A stretch of 64,000 bases of DNA from assembly GCA_910589015.1 (NCBI GenBank), contig CAJUSA010000008.1, positions 1-64,000 on the forward strand, written 5' to 3'. The notes under the pieces are model-generated. The model made no database searches, had not been told where the DNA came from, and saw only the letters and a list, made by a program, of their open reading frames with translations. Numbering within the stretch: the first letter of the stretch is position 1; every line of letters starts with the position of its first letter. The stretch comes from an uncultured Christensenellaceae bacterium (lineage in GTDB: Bacteria > Bacillota > Clostridia > Christensenellales > Borkfalkiaceae). Of this stretch, positions 23,769 through 32,858 are shown in pieces. Made by a program: the position numbers and the translations under genes.

Positions 23769-25772
23769 TTATTTCGCAAGGCTGAGCTTGGCTTTTTCCA
23801 CGACGTTTTCCACGTTGAAACCGAAGAGTTTGAAGAGCTGTGCCGCAGGGCCGCTCGCGCCGAAGGTCGACATGCCGATGATCTCGCCCTTGTCGCCCGC
23901 GTAGCGGTACCAGCTGTAAGGCGAACCCGCCTCGACGCACACGCGCGCCTTGACGGAAGAGGGCATCACGCTCTCTTTGTATTCGGCGCTCTGCTTTTCG
24001 TATTCCTCGAAGCAGGGCATCGAAATAACGCGCGCCTTGATCCCTTCTTTGGCGAGCTCGGCTTTCGCGCCGACGCACTGTTCGACTTCCGAACCGCTTG
24101 CGATGAGAAGAACGTCGGGCGTGCCTTCGCAGTCTTCGAGAACGTAGCCGCCTTTGAGGGCGTTGAGTCCGCTGTTTGCGTACTGCGGCAGATTCTGGCG
24201 CGTCAGCACGAGCGCGGTAGGCGCCGTGCCCGTAAGGGCGGAAATCCACGCCGCCGCCGTCTCTTTGCCGTCGGCAGGGCGGTAAACTTTCATGTTAGGA
24301 ATGGAACGCAGCGCGATGAGCTGTTCGACGGGTTCATGCGTCGGGCCGTCCTCGCCCACGCCGATCGAATCGTGCGTCAAAATATAGACGACGGGAATAT
24401 TCATGAGCGCAGAAAGGCGCATGGCGTGTTTGCAGTAGTCCGAGAAGATGAAGAAGGTCGCGCAGTAGGCGTGAATGCCTCCGTGCAACTGCATGCCGTT
24501 GGCGATCGCCGCCATGGCGTGCTCGCGGATGCCGAAGTGTACGTTTCTGCCCGCATAATTTTCGGGCGTGAAGTCGCCGTAAGTAATCTGATCGGTATTC
24601 TTCATGTCGGAAAGGTTGGAAGGAGCGAGGTCGGCGCTGCCGCCCATAAGCGAGGGCACGAGAGCCGCGATCTTGTTGAGCACGGTTGCCGACGTCTGGC
24701 GGGTCGCCATGGGTTTTTCGAAGGCGAAGAGGTCGGCGTTTGCACTCAGATCGGGCAGTTCGCCGCTCATTGCTTTCTTATATTCTTCGGCGAGCTCGGG
24801 ATATTCCGCCTCGTAACGGGCAAAAAGTTTTTTCCAGACGCGTTCGGCTTTCGCGCCGCGCGCGTTGGCTTTCTTGGTCTGTTCGAACACTTCGTCGGGC
24901 ACTTCGAAAGGTTCGCTCGACCAGCCGAGTTTTTCCTTCGTCTTTTGCAGATTTTCCACGCCGAGGGGCGCGCCGTGGCACTTGTGACTGCCTTCGAGGG
25001 GCGTGCCGTAGCCGATTTTGGTCTTGCAGATGATGATCGAGGGGTGTTTCTTGTCGTTCTGCGCCTTTTTCACCGCGCTTGCAATAAGACCCGTATCGTC
25101 GGGGTTGGAAACGAGGTCGACTTTGAGCACCTGCCAGCCCTGCGCTTTGAACCGCGCCGCGATATCTTCTTTGAACGTGATATCGGTGTCGCCTTCGATC
25201 GTGATGTCGTTATCGTCGTAAAAGAGAATGAGTTTGCCCAGCTCGTGCGTTCCCGCAAACGAGCACGCCTCGTAGGAAATGCCTTCTTCGAGGCAGCCGT
25301 CGCCGCAAAGAGCATAGGTGTAGTGGTTGACGACGGGGTATCCTTCGCGGTTGAACTTCGCCGCCAGATGCGCTTCCGCCGCCGCCATGCCCACGGCGTT
25401 TGCGATGCCCTGCCCCAAAGGGCCCGTTGTCGTTTCGATGCCGGGGGTGTGGCCGTATTCGGGGTGGCCGGGCGTCTTGCTGCCGAGCTGGCGGAAGTTT
25501 TGCAGATCTTCTTTCGTCAAACCGTAACCGTAAAGATACAAAAGCGAATAGTCGAGCATGGAACCGTGCCCCGCCGAGAGAATGAAGCGGTCGCGGTCGT
25601 CCCATTTAAGGTCGGCGTTGTTGAATTTCAGAAAGTTCTGAAAGAGGGTATAGGCGACGGGCGCCGAACCGAGCGGAAGACCGGGGTGTCCCGAATTTGC
25701 CTTCTGAATTGCTTCCGCCGAAAGAATGCGGATCGCGTTGATTGTCGTGAGATCGATAATCGAATTTGCCAT
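23769..25772 (-). CDS. tkt: Transketolase
   Basis: 667 aa, full length. The thiamine diphosphate motif GDGCLEEGISYEA lies near residue 157 and DGPTHEPVEQL near 465; HGSMLDYSLL and the catalytic His in GLPLGSAP are present at the N-terminus. It moves two-carbon units between sugar phosphates in the pentose phosphate pathway. SD AAGGAGAAA. The next gene upstream is a phosphohexomutase only 18 bases away, so the two are probably co-transcribed. Confidence 0.95.
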   Translation of the reverse strand: MANSIIDLTTINAIRILSAEAIQKANSGHPGLPLGSAPVAYTLFQNFLKFNNADLKWDDRDRFILSAGHGSMLDYSLLYLYGYGLTKEDLQNFRQLGSKTPGHPEYGHTPGIETTTGPLGQGIANAVGMAAAEAHLAAKFNREGYPVVNHYTYALCGDGCLEEGISYEACSFAGTHELGKLILFYDDNDITIEGDTDITFKEDIAARFKAQGWQVLKVDLVSNPDDTGLIASAVKKAQNDKKHPSIIICKTKIGYGTPLEGSHKCHGAPLGVENLQKTKEKLGWSSEPFEVPDEVFEQTKKANARGAKAERVWKKLFARYEAEYPELAEEYKKAMSGELPDLSANADLFAFEKPMATRQTSATVLNKIAALVPSLMGGSADLAPSNLSDMKNTDQITYGDFTPENYAGRNVHFGIREHAMAAIANGMQLHGGIHAYCATFFIFSDYCKHAMRLSALMNIPVVYILTHDSIGVGEDGPTHEPVEQLIALRSIPNMKVYRPADGKETAAAWISALTGTAPTALVLTRQNLPQYANSGLNALKGGYVLEDCEGTPDVLLIASGSEVEQCVGAKAELAKEGIKARVISMPCFEEYEKQSAEYKESVMPSSVKARVCVEAGSPYSWYRYAGDKGEIIGMSTFGASGPAAQLFKLFGFNVENVVEKAKLSLAK

Positions 25773-25790
25773 AATATTTTTTTCTCCTTT

Positions 25791-27299
25791 TTATACCGAA
25801 TATTGTTGAAAGACTTGCAGGTTCAGGAAAGGGTAGTTTTTCAAGAAACCGTAAAGCCAAGCAAGGATTTTGTCCGTGCCGCCTTGTTCTTCCGATTCGG
25901 CGTTCACGGGTAGAATGGGTTCGTGCAGACTCATGCGCACGAGCGCCCAGCCGTTCCCCGACGCTTTGTCGAAATTGACGCGCACGCCCTCGCAGTTGTC
26001 GGGTGCAAGCGAGAGGTGCGGATCGCGTTCCGCCTCGCGTTTGAGGTCTTCGATGACGCCCGCGCCGAGCGTTTTGAAATCGACGCCCGCCGCAAAGGTG
26101 GGGCGCAGTTCCGCCGCCTCGGCGGGTTCGGGCAGGTCGGCGATGAGGTCTTCGAGCTTCTTGCCTTCCTTCGCCGCATTGGCAAGCGCGATCAAAAGGC
26201 GGGTGACAAGGTAAGCCCCGTCGTCGAGGAAGTAGTTCTCTTTGAGGGCGGCATGTCCGCTTGTTTCGATGGCGAGCGGCGAAAATTTACCTTCCGCATT
26301 GAGCCGCTTGCTCTCGTTAATGACGTTTTTATACCCGCGTTTGAAGCGGCGGTGTATGCCGCCGTGCGCTTGTATGAACTGCGATAGACCGTCGCTCGTA
26401 ACCGAGTCGGTCACGATATGCGCGCCTGCGTGTTCGCGCAAGAGGATCGCGGAAATGAGCGCGATCAGGCGGTTGCGGTTGATCTCTTCGCCGTCGGAGG
26501 CGACCGCTCCCGCACGGTCGACGTCGGTATCGAAGATGATGCCGAAGTCGGCTTTGTGTTTTTTCACCGCCTCGCACACCGAGCGCATCGCCTCTTGGTT
26601 TTCGGGGTTGGGGATATGGTTGGGGAACGAGCCGTCCGGTTCGAGGAACTGCGAACCTTTTGTGTCCGCGCCCAGCGGTCTGAGCACCCGATCGGCGTAA
26701 AACCCGCCCGCGCCGTTGCCCGCGTCGACAAGGATCTTCTTGCCCGCAAGCGGTTTTACGCTTGCGCACGCCGTGCGCACTTTCTGCACGAGATCGGCGG
26801 CGTAGATTTGCATGTAGCTCTTTTTTTCGAGCGTGCCGCGCGCCTCGCTCCGCACGTCGGGCTTTGCCGCAAGGCGCAGGATCTCTTCAATGTCTTTGCT
26901 CTCGAGCCCGCCTTCTTTCAGAAAGAACTTCAAACCGTTCTTCTGATAGGGCAGATGGCTCGCCGTGACCATCACCGAGGCATCCGCGCCGAATCCGTCC
27001 TGCAAGAGCATGAACATCGAAGGCGTGGTGGAAAGCCCCGTTTCGATGATATTGCCGCCGCATGAGAGCACGCCTTCGGTAAAACAGTTCACGATGCGTT
27101 CCGCCGAAAGGCGGGAATCGTGCCCGATTGCGATCGTCGGGTGCTGTTTGCCCGTGCGTGCCGCCGCAAACAGACAAAACGCCTTGGCGATCCGCGTCAC
27201 CGCTTCGTCGGTGAGCGTGACCGCCTCGCATTCGGTGGCGATCGCCGTGCCGCGCACGTCGGTGCCGTTTTTGAGTTTCAATAATTCTTCTTCCTGCAT
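25791..27299 (-). CDS. Phosphomannomutase/phosphoglucomutase
   Basis: 502 aa from ATG 27299, chosen because GGGGGAGGGAAA lies directly upstream. Alpha-D-phosphohexomutase landmarks are: IGHDSRLSAERI near 70, the phosphoserine loop VTASHLPYQKNG near 128, the metal loop FDTDVDRAG near 260 and a sugar-binding ETSGHAALKENY near 350. It interconverts hexose 1- and 6-phosphates for cell-wall and surface glycan precursors. Which sugar it prefers cannot be told by eye. Confidence 0.9.
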   Translation of the reverse strand: MQEEELLKLKNGTDVRGTAIATECEAVTLTDEAVTRIAKAFCLFAAARTGKQHPTIAIGHDSRLSAERIVNCFTEGVLSCGGNIIETGLSTTPSMFMLLQDGFGADASVMVTASHLPYQKNGLKFFLKEGGLESKDIEEILRLAAKPDVRSEARGTLEKKSYMQIYAADLVQKVRTACASVKPLAGKKILVDAGNGAGGFYADRVLRPLGADTKGSQFLEPDGSFPNHIPNPENQEAMRSVCEAVKKHKADFGIIFDTDVDRAGAVASDGEEINRNRLIALISAILLREHAGAHIVTDSVTSDGLSQFIQAHGGIHRRFKRGYKNVINESKRLNAEGKFSPLAIETSGHAALKENYFLDDGAYLVTRLLIALANAAKEGKKLEDLIADLPEPAEAAELRPTFAAGVDFKTLGAGVIEDLKREAERDPHLSLAPDNCEGVRVNFDKASGNGWALVRMSLHEPILPVNAESEEQGGTDKILAWLYGFLKNYPFLNLQVFQQYSV

Positions 27300-27421
27300 T
27301 TTCCCTCCCCCGAGGTTATTATTTTTGCATGCCAACACCCGTTTATTATACCGAGAAAGGCAAAATATTTCAAGAGTTTTTCACAAAAAATTCGCTGCGG
27401 AAAACAAATTTTATAAAAAAC

Positions 27422-27450
27422 TTGCGTATTTTATAAGATTGTGATATAAT
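27422..27450 (+). promoter_or_regulatory. Promoter of the degV-like gene
   Basis: TTGCGT (27422-27427), 17-bp spacer, TATAAT (27445-27450). Confidence 0.75.
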
Positions 27451-27516
27451 CAACGGCGACACCGTTACCGCGCGGCGGAAAAATACGCGGTAATATACAC
27501 GTTTTGAGAGGTAATT

Positions 27517-28410
27517 ATGGGGTATAAATTTACGCTTTCAGTCGATTCAACCTGCGATCTGTATCACGATTTCGTTGTGGAAAACGAAATCGCCTTTGTG
27601 CCGCTTACGTTTACCGTCGAAAAAGACGGCAAGATGGAGGACCGCCTCGACGCTTTCACCGAGTACGGGCAGTACGTCGATTTCTACAACGAACTGCGCG
27701 CGGGCGCGTTTTCGCGCACGGCGATGCTCAATTACGAGGCGCATTTCGAACATTTTCATAAATTAGCCGAAGGCGGCGCACAAGACGTCGTGCATTTCAC
27801 GATTTCTTCGGGGCTTGCCCGCACGCGCGAGGTGGCGGCGCAGGCTGCCGCCGACGTGCAGAAGGAATTCCCCGTGTTCAACGTGCTCGTCGTCGATCCG
27901 CTCACCACGACGGTCGGCTGCGGCGCGCTCGTGCGGCAGGCGCTCAAATACCGCAACGACGGCAAGACGGCGGAAGAAACATGGAAGTACTGCAACGAAC
28001 TGCGCCTGCACATTCAGCACTTTATCGTGGCGGACGATCTGCAATACTTAAAACGGGGCGGCAGAATTTCCGCGGCGGCGGCTGCGATCGGCGGCGTGCT
28101 CGGCATCAAGCCCATTATTTCCTTCGATAAAGAGGGAAAGCTGGGCGTCATCGATAAGGTGCGCGGCACGAAAAAGGCAATCTCTTATATCAAGGATAAA
28201 ATGGAAAAAGAGGGACCGAACGATTTGAACTATGTGTTCGTCGTGCACACGGGCAACGAGGCGGCGGCAAAGGAACTCGAAGAATATGTGAAAGAGCGGT
28301 TCCACATTCAGCCGTTCACGCAGATCATGGGACCCGTGATCGGTTCGCACGTCGGGCCGGGCGCGTTTGCGCTCGGATATATCACCAACAGCGAACGCAA
28401 CGAATTTTAA
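27517..28410 (+). CDS. DegV-family fatty-acid-binding protein
   Basis: 297 aa, standard length. The N-terminus FTLSVDSTCDL carries the family DS/T motif, FTISSGLARTRE is the ligand-binding Ser region near residue 90, and LQYLKRGGRIS near 180 is diagnostic. DegV proteins bind fatty acids and, as FakB, present them to the kinase FakA for phospholipid synthesis; a fakA partner is not in this window. SD AGAGGTA and a clear promoter make it a single-gene unit. Confidence 0.9.
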   Translation: MGYKFTLSVDSTCDLYHDFVVENEIAFVPLTFTVEKDGKMEDRLDAFTEYGQYVDFYNELRAGAFSRTAMLNYEAHFEHFHKLAEGGAQDVVHFTISSGLARTREVAAQAAADVQKEFPVFNVLVVDPLTTTVGCGALVRQALKYRNDGKTAEETWKYCNELRLHIQHFIVADDLQYLKRGGRISAAAAAIGGVLGIKPIISFDKEGKLGVIDKVRGTKKAISYIKDKMEKEGPNDLNYVFVVHTGNEAAAKELEEYVKERFHIQPFTQIMGPVIGSHVGPGAFALGYITNSERNEF

Positions 28411-28489
28411 TATAATATCACACCTATTGAGCATATAATGATAAAATAATACGTTTATTAGTAAAATGAATTTAGGGAGGACAAAATGC

Positions 28490-29167
28490 ATGAAAAAAAT
28501 TTCAACGGTATTTTTTACAATGCTTTTGGTTTTTTCGACATTATCAATATCTTCGTGTAAAAAAGAAGTCGTTCCGTATTTTATATACGAGCCGAACGCC
28601 GAGTACGGCGGAAGGGAAGAGATTGCCTGTTTCAAAAACGGACATAAGAAAGAATTTAAAGAATTTTTTGAAGATTTTTTTGAAGGGTATGATCAGTATG
28701 ATGATTTTGTGGCGTTTTACGAAACGGAACTCATGCAAAACCGAGGCGAACATTTCTATTTTCTCGAGCCGGGCTTTGAGGCGTTGTACGGGTGGTTTTA
28801 CCACGACAGAATTTTTACCGTTTATGCCGATCCAACGGGCGCTCTTCCGACCTTGCTTGTCAAAAATATCGACGTCTACGACCCCGATTACGTTGCGCCC
28901 GGTTACATTCGCGAGCCTTCGTATGACAGCGACGTGAGCCGAACGGTCAATATGGTTTATATGACCGCCGCCGTGCCCGATAAAATCAAAAAGAATACAT
29001 ACCGGTTACAATTCGGCGAGAAAGAGGATGGCCCGCGGAATACGAATCGGTTTATCAACATTTATGTCGGTCGCTTTTGCGTGGCAACGTGTTATTACCG
29101 TGAGTTTCTTCCCGTAACGCAGGAGTGGTTTGAAAATTACTTTCGGAATAATTTAAGTAAGAGGTGA
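28490..29167 (+). CDS. Small lipoprotein of unknown function
   Basis: 225 aa from ATG 28490 (GGGAGG upstream). A basic n-region, a hydrophobic stretch and the lipobox LSISSC predict lipidation at Cys23 or so. The mature part is rich in Phe/Tyr/Asp/Glu (FKEFFEDFFEGYDQY) with no family I recognise. A TATAAT at 28434-28439 is a candidate -10. Lower GC than the neighbours. It is followed at once by another secretion-signal reading frame that is broken. Confidence 0.65.
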   Translation: MKKISTVFFTMLLVFSTLSISSCKKEVVPYFIYEPNAEYGGREEIACFKNGHKKEFKEFFEDFFEGYDQYDDFVAFYETELMQNRGEHFYFLEPGFEALYGWFYHDRIFTVYADPTGALPTLLVKNIDVYDPDYVAPGYIREPSYDSDVSRTVNMVYMTAAVPDKIKKNTYRLQFGEKEDGPRNTNRFINIYVGRFCVATCYYREFLPVTQEWFENYFRNNLSKR

Positions 29168-29168
29168 T

Positions 29169-29392
29169 ATGATGAGAAAGAATAAACTTTTTGCAACGGT
29201 GTTGTTTGCTTTGACAACTATTGTCATGCCATTTAGTCAAACGGATGCGCCGTTGCGCCGAAAACAAAATTAAGCGAACAAGAAAAGATTGCGGAACCGT
29301 CTTATCCTGATTCTGAAACAATCTTTATAAAACAAAATTTTAATATTTACGGCGCGCCGAGCGGTGCGCCGATTCCATATTGGGGTGAAAAT
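29169..29392 (+). pseudogene. Broken small secreted-protein gene
   Basis: ATG 29169 with SD AGAGGTGAT opens a 34-codon frame encoding a signal-peptide-like start (MMRKNKLFATVLFALTT). It stops at 29273. One base out of frame, codons from about 29254 read VAPKTKLSEQEKIAEP and stay open through a GAPSGAPIPYWGE stretch directly into the next gene. I infer a single-base deletion near 29250 in a short secreted or lipoprotein gene, now fused in frame to the DUF2207 gene. Confidence 0.5.
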
Positions 29393-31336
29393 ATGATGCA
29401 AAAACGCAAGGGCTTGCTTTTAACGATTGTCTTTTTTCTGGCGATTTTTTTCGCGGCATGGCTCGCCATGCCTTCCGTTTCGGCGAATGCCGAAACGGAA
29501 GGAGACGTGACCATCGATACAAATTACTGGTTCGAGCGGATCGACGTTTCGATCGAAGTGCGCAAGGATAAAACCTTTGCGATACGGGAAACGCTGAAAG
29601 TCGGGTTTATAGAAGGCGGAAAAAATACGGGCATTATCCGCGACATTCAGCGCGTTTCGCAGTCTACGCGCATAATCGACGGCAAGGTGCACCGCGGTCA
29701 AAACTATTTGGCGGCTCTTTCCGACGTAGCGGTGACGATCGACGGCGAACCTGCGCGCGTGACGCAGGGCTATTATTCCGACGGACAGTTTTTTTCCGTG
29801 AAGATGCAAAAGCCCGATCAGTCGTATTTCGATGCGACCGATCAGAAAAACAAGACGGGGTTTCACGATTTCGGGCTTTCGTATATTTATGATATGAGCG
29901 ACGACAAGGCGTCGGGTTACGACGATTTCACGTTCGACGTGCTCGGTTACGCCATGGCGTATACGCGTAAGTTTCATGCGACGATCACGTTCCCGGAGGG
30001 GACCGATCTTTCTCAGACGACTTTTCGCACCAATATGAAAAAACTGTGGGAACCCGACGCCGAGCATGAGGAATCGGTTACGTTAGAGGGCAATATGATC
30101 GACTTGAACGCAAGTCCTTATGAGGCAAATAAGGGCTACACCGTGCAGGTCATTCTGCCCGACGGCTATTTCGTAACCGACGGCGTCACGCAGTTTTGGT
30201 ATTACTGGGTATTTTTCGCCGTCGGCATGCTTGCCGTCGCCGGCATTTCGTTCTTGTTTTACCGGTATTGTCCGCGTAAACCTCTTGAAGTGGTGGAAAT
30301 CTCGCCGCCAAAGGACATGCGCGCCATGCGGTATTCTTCGATCTGGCATGCCGGCGCAAGGCAGAAAGACGCCGCCGCCGTCATTACGCAGTGGGCGGAC
30401 GAGGGTTATATCCGTATCGAACAAGACGGCAAAAAAGATCTGAAAATCTATAAAGTGCAGGATATGCCGGAGACGGCGGACGAAGAGGAACGCGCTTATT
30501 TCAAGGCGATGTTTCCCGCCAGAAAGGGCGGCGACGAGTTTTCGACGAAGGAAATGCGGCTGGGACGCAATCCGGGGTTGAACGTCAGCCGCGGCTCGCA
30601 GATGCGGACGTATCTGAACTTTTTGATCAGCAAGGCGAACGATCCCGATCCGCGTTTCAAGGGAAATCTCAAGGCGCACGTTTTCATGACGGTGCTCTCG
30701 CTCGTGCCCATGCTCATGACGGCGGTGTATTTCTGTATCCTCTGCCGCACCGCGTTGCCGCTCTTGTTTTTCATATTTATGGCGGCGGGCACGGCGGTGG
30801 GGTCGATGCAGGCGCGCACATTTGAAACACCGATCGCCTATGTGTTTCCGTTGGCGTTCATGGGTATGCCGTTCGGCGTGTTTTACGGGTTGTTCTACCT
30901 CTCGTTATATGATTACGGCGCCCTGCTCTGGATCGCCCTCGGTGTATGGGCGGTGTCGCTCGTCATTCTGCATTTCATGAAACGCCGTTCGCCCGAAGCA
31001 CAGAAAGAGCTGGGCAGCATGCGCGGCTTCAAAAAGTTTTTGCTTACCGCCGAACTCTCGCGCATCGAGATGCTCTTCCGCGACGATCCCGATTATTATT
31101 CGCACATCATTCCCTATTGCCTTATCATGGGCATCAGCGATAAAGTCGCCAAACGCTTCAAAGCGCTGAACGTCGTTATGCCCGAATGGGCGCAGGCGGC
31201 GACGGCGGTCGGCTTTTCGCATTTCGCGCGTTCGCTCTCGTCTTCGTCGGGCGGCGGAAGCCATGGCGGCGGGGGCGGCGGACACGGCGGTTCCTCGGGC
31301 GGTGGCGGCGGTGGCGGCGGTTCGCGCGGGTGTTAA
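29393..31336 (+). CDS. DUF2207 family membrane protein
   Basis: 647 aa. Signal peptide (residues 1-33, cut after SANA), an extracellular beta-rich DUF2207 domain (about 40-270: WFERIDVSIEVRKDKTFAIRETLKV, NTGIIRDI), a membrane segment near 275-295, a cytosolic winged-helix-like part, two to four further segments (430-530) and a Ser/Gly/His-rich tail ending SRGC. This domain order is standard for YciQ-like proteins, whose role is unknown. The frame is open upstream into a broken gene, but the signal peptide marks the real start. Confidence 0.85.
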   Translation: MMQKRKGLLLTIVFFLAIFFAAWLAMPSVSANAETEGDVTIDTNYWFERIDVSIEVRKDKTFAIRETLKVGFIEGGKNTGIIRDIQRVSQSTRIIDGKVHRGQNYLAALSDVAVTIDGEPARVTQGYYSDGQFFSVKMQKPDQSYFDATDQKNKTGFHDFGLSYIYDMSDDKASGYDDFTFDVLGYAMAYTRKFHATITFPEGTDLSQTTFRTNMKKLWEPDAEHEESVTLEGNMIDLNASPYEANKGYTVQVILPDGYFVTDGVTQFWYYWVFFAVGMLAVAGISFLFYRYCPRKPLEVVEISPPKDMRAMRYSSIWHAGARQKDAAAVITQWADEGYIRIEQDGKKDLKIYKVQDMPETADEEERAYFKAMFPARKGGDEFSTKEMRLGRNPGLNVSRGSQMRTYLNFLISKANDPDPRFKGNLKAHVFMTVLSLVPMLMTAVYFCILCRTALPLLFFIFMAAGTAVGSMQARTFETPIAYVFPLAFMGMPFGVFYGLFYLSLYDYGALLWIALGVWAVSLVILHFMKRRSPEAQKELGSMRGFKKFLLTAELSRIEMLFRDDPDYYSHIIPYCLIMGISDKVAKRFKALNVVMPEWAQAATAVGFSHFARSLSSSSGGGSHGGGGGGHGGSSGGGGGGGGSRGC

Positions 31337-31379
31337 TTTCGAAAACGATTTCAAAATAATAGACGAACGCGAAATTATA

Positions 31380-31388
31380 TGGTATAAT
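31380..31388 (+). promoter_or_regulatory. Extended -10 promoter of proS
   Basis: TGGTATAAT fits the TGnTATAAT extended -10, which can act without a good -35; none is seen. Confidence 0.5.
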
Positions 31389-31410
31389 TTGGAGTAACGA
31401 GGAAAGAATT

Positions 31411-32841
31411 ATGGCAAAAGAACAACAATTCGTAGCGCAGATCGCAGATATCGAAACCGATTTTCCGCAGTGGTATACCGACGTCGTGCTGAAAACCAAG
31501 CTCGTCGATTACGGCCCCGTAAAGGGGACGATGGTCATCCGCCCGTACGGATATGCGATCTGGGAAAATATTCAAAAGGAATTCGACAAACGTTTTAAGG
31601 ATAACGGATACGAAAACGCCTATTTCCCTTTGCTTATTCCCATGAGCTTCATGACAAAAGAGGCGGAACACGTCGAAGGGTTCGCGCCCGAAGTCGCCGT
31701 CGTCACGCATGCGGGCGGGGAAAAATTGCAGGAACCGCTTTGCGTGCGCCCGACTTCCGAAACGATCATCGGCACCATGTACGGCAAGTGGGTGGAAAGC
31801 TGGCGCGATCTGCCCGTGCGCATGAATCAGTGGGCGAACGTGATGCGGTGGGAAAAGACCACGCGCCCCTTCCTGCGTACGAGTGAATTTTTGTGGCAGG
31901 AAGGACATTCGGTATTCGCCACCGCCGAAGAGGCGGAAGAGGAAACGCAGAAACTGCTCGCGGTATATGCGGAATTTGCCAAGACCTGCCTTTCCATGCC
32001 CGTACTCACGGGGAAAAAGACCGAAAAGGAAAAGTTCGCGGGCGCCGTGGCGACCTACGGCATGGAAGCCATGATGCACGACGGCAAGAGCTTGCAGTCG
32101 GGTACCTCGCACTATCTGGGGCAGAATTTTTCCAAGGCGTTCGATATTAAATTCACCGATAAAGACGGTGTGCAGAAATACGGGTATACGATGTCGTTCG
32201 GGGTATCCACGCGGCTCATCGGCGCGCTTATCATGACGCACGGCGATATGCGCGGGCTTGTGCTGCCGCCCGTCGTGGCGCCTGTGCAGGCGGTCATCGT
32301 GCCCATCGCCGCTAAGAAGGCGGGCGTGCTGGAAGTGTGCCGCGATCTTTGCGATCGCCTGAAAAAGGCGGGCGTGCGCGCCGTGCTCGACGACAGCGAA
32401 AACTCCCCCGGCTGGAAGTTCAACGAATGGGAAATGAAGGGCGTGCCCGTGCGCATCGAACTCGGACCGCGCGATCTGGAAGCGGGCAAAATGCTGTGCG
32501 CCCGCCGCGATAATTTCGAGAAGACCGAACTTGCGCTCGACAACGCCGAAGAGGGCGTGCGCGCGCTGCTCGGCGAGATCGCCGTCAATCTTTATAACAA
32601 AGCCGAAGAGCGCATGAATTCGCGTATCGTAAGCGCCGAAACGCTCGAAGAGCTGCTTGCGGGCGTAGACGGCGGCAATTTTGTGCGTGCAGGCTGGTGC
32701 GGTTGTCGCGCCTGCGAAGATAAAGTCAAGGCGTTTGCGCAGGCGACGTCGCGCGTGATGGATAAAGAAAATACGGCGAAAAAGTGCGTATCGTGCGGCA
32801 AGCCTTCCGCGCATACCATATTTTTCGCAAGAGCATATTGA
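31411..32841 (+). CDS. proS: Prolyl-tRNA synthetase, archaeal/eukaryotic type
   Basis: 476 aa class-II synthetase lacking the editing insertion of the bacterial type. VIRPYGYAIWENIQ, LCVRPTSETIIG (motif 2), TTRPFLRTSEFLWQEGHS and GASTR-like FGVSTRLIGAL (motif 3) are visible, followed by an anticodon-binding domain. The tail WCGCRACEDK ... CVSCGKPS holds the four-Cys zinc site. It charges tRNA-Pro. SD GAGGAAAG. Followed 17 bases later by asnS, likely one transcript. Confidence 0.94.
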   Translation: MAKEQQFVAQIADIETDFPQWYTDVVLKTKLVDYGPVKGTMVIRPYGYAIWENIQKEFDKRFKDNGYENAYFPLLIPMSFMTKEAEHVEGFAPEVAVVTHAGGEKLQEPLCVRPTSETIIGTMYGKWVESWRDLPVRMNQWANVMRWEKTTRPFLRTSEFLWQEGHSVFATAEEAEEETQKLLAVYAEFAKTCLSMPVLTGKKTEKEKFAGAVATYGMEAMMHDGKSLQSGTSHYLGQNFSKAFDIKFTDKDGVQKYGYTMSFGVSTRLIGALIMTHGDMRGLVLPPVVAPVQAVIVPIAAKKAGVLEVCRDLCDRLKKAGVRAVLDDSENSPGWKFNEWEMKGVPVRIELGPRDLEAGKMLCARRDNFEKTELALDNAEEGVRALLGEIAVNLYNKAEERMNSRIVSAETLEELLAGVDGGNFVRAGWCGCRACEDKVKAFAQATSRVMDKENTAKKCVSCGKPSAHTIFFARAY

Positions 32842-32858
32842 TCTGAGAGGAAGGAATC

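Noticed and set aside
23607..25913. 768-codon open frame on the plus strand
   Set aside because: It lies antisense to transketolase and the phosphohexomutase, has Arg/Val/Gly-biased composition and no SD. It is a shadow of GC-biased codons.
31375..32814. 479-codon open frame on the minus strand
   Set aside because: Antisense to proS, His/Arg-rich, no family features; shadow frame.
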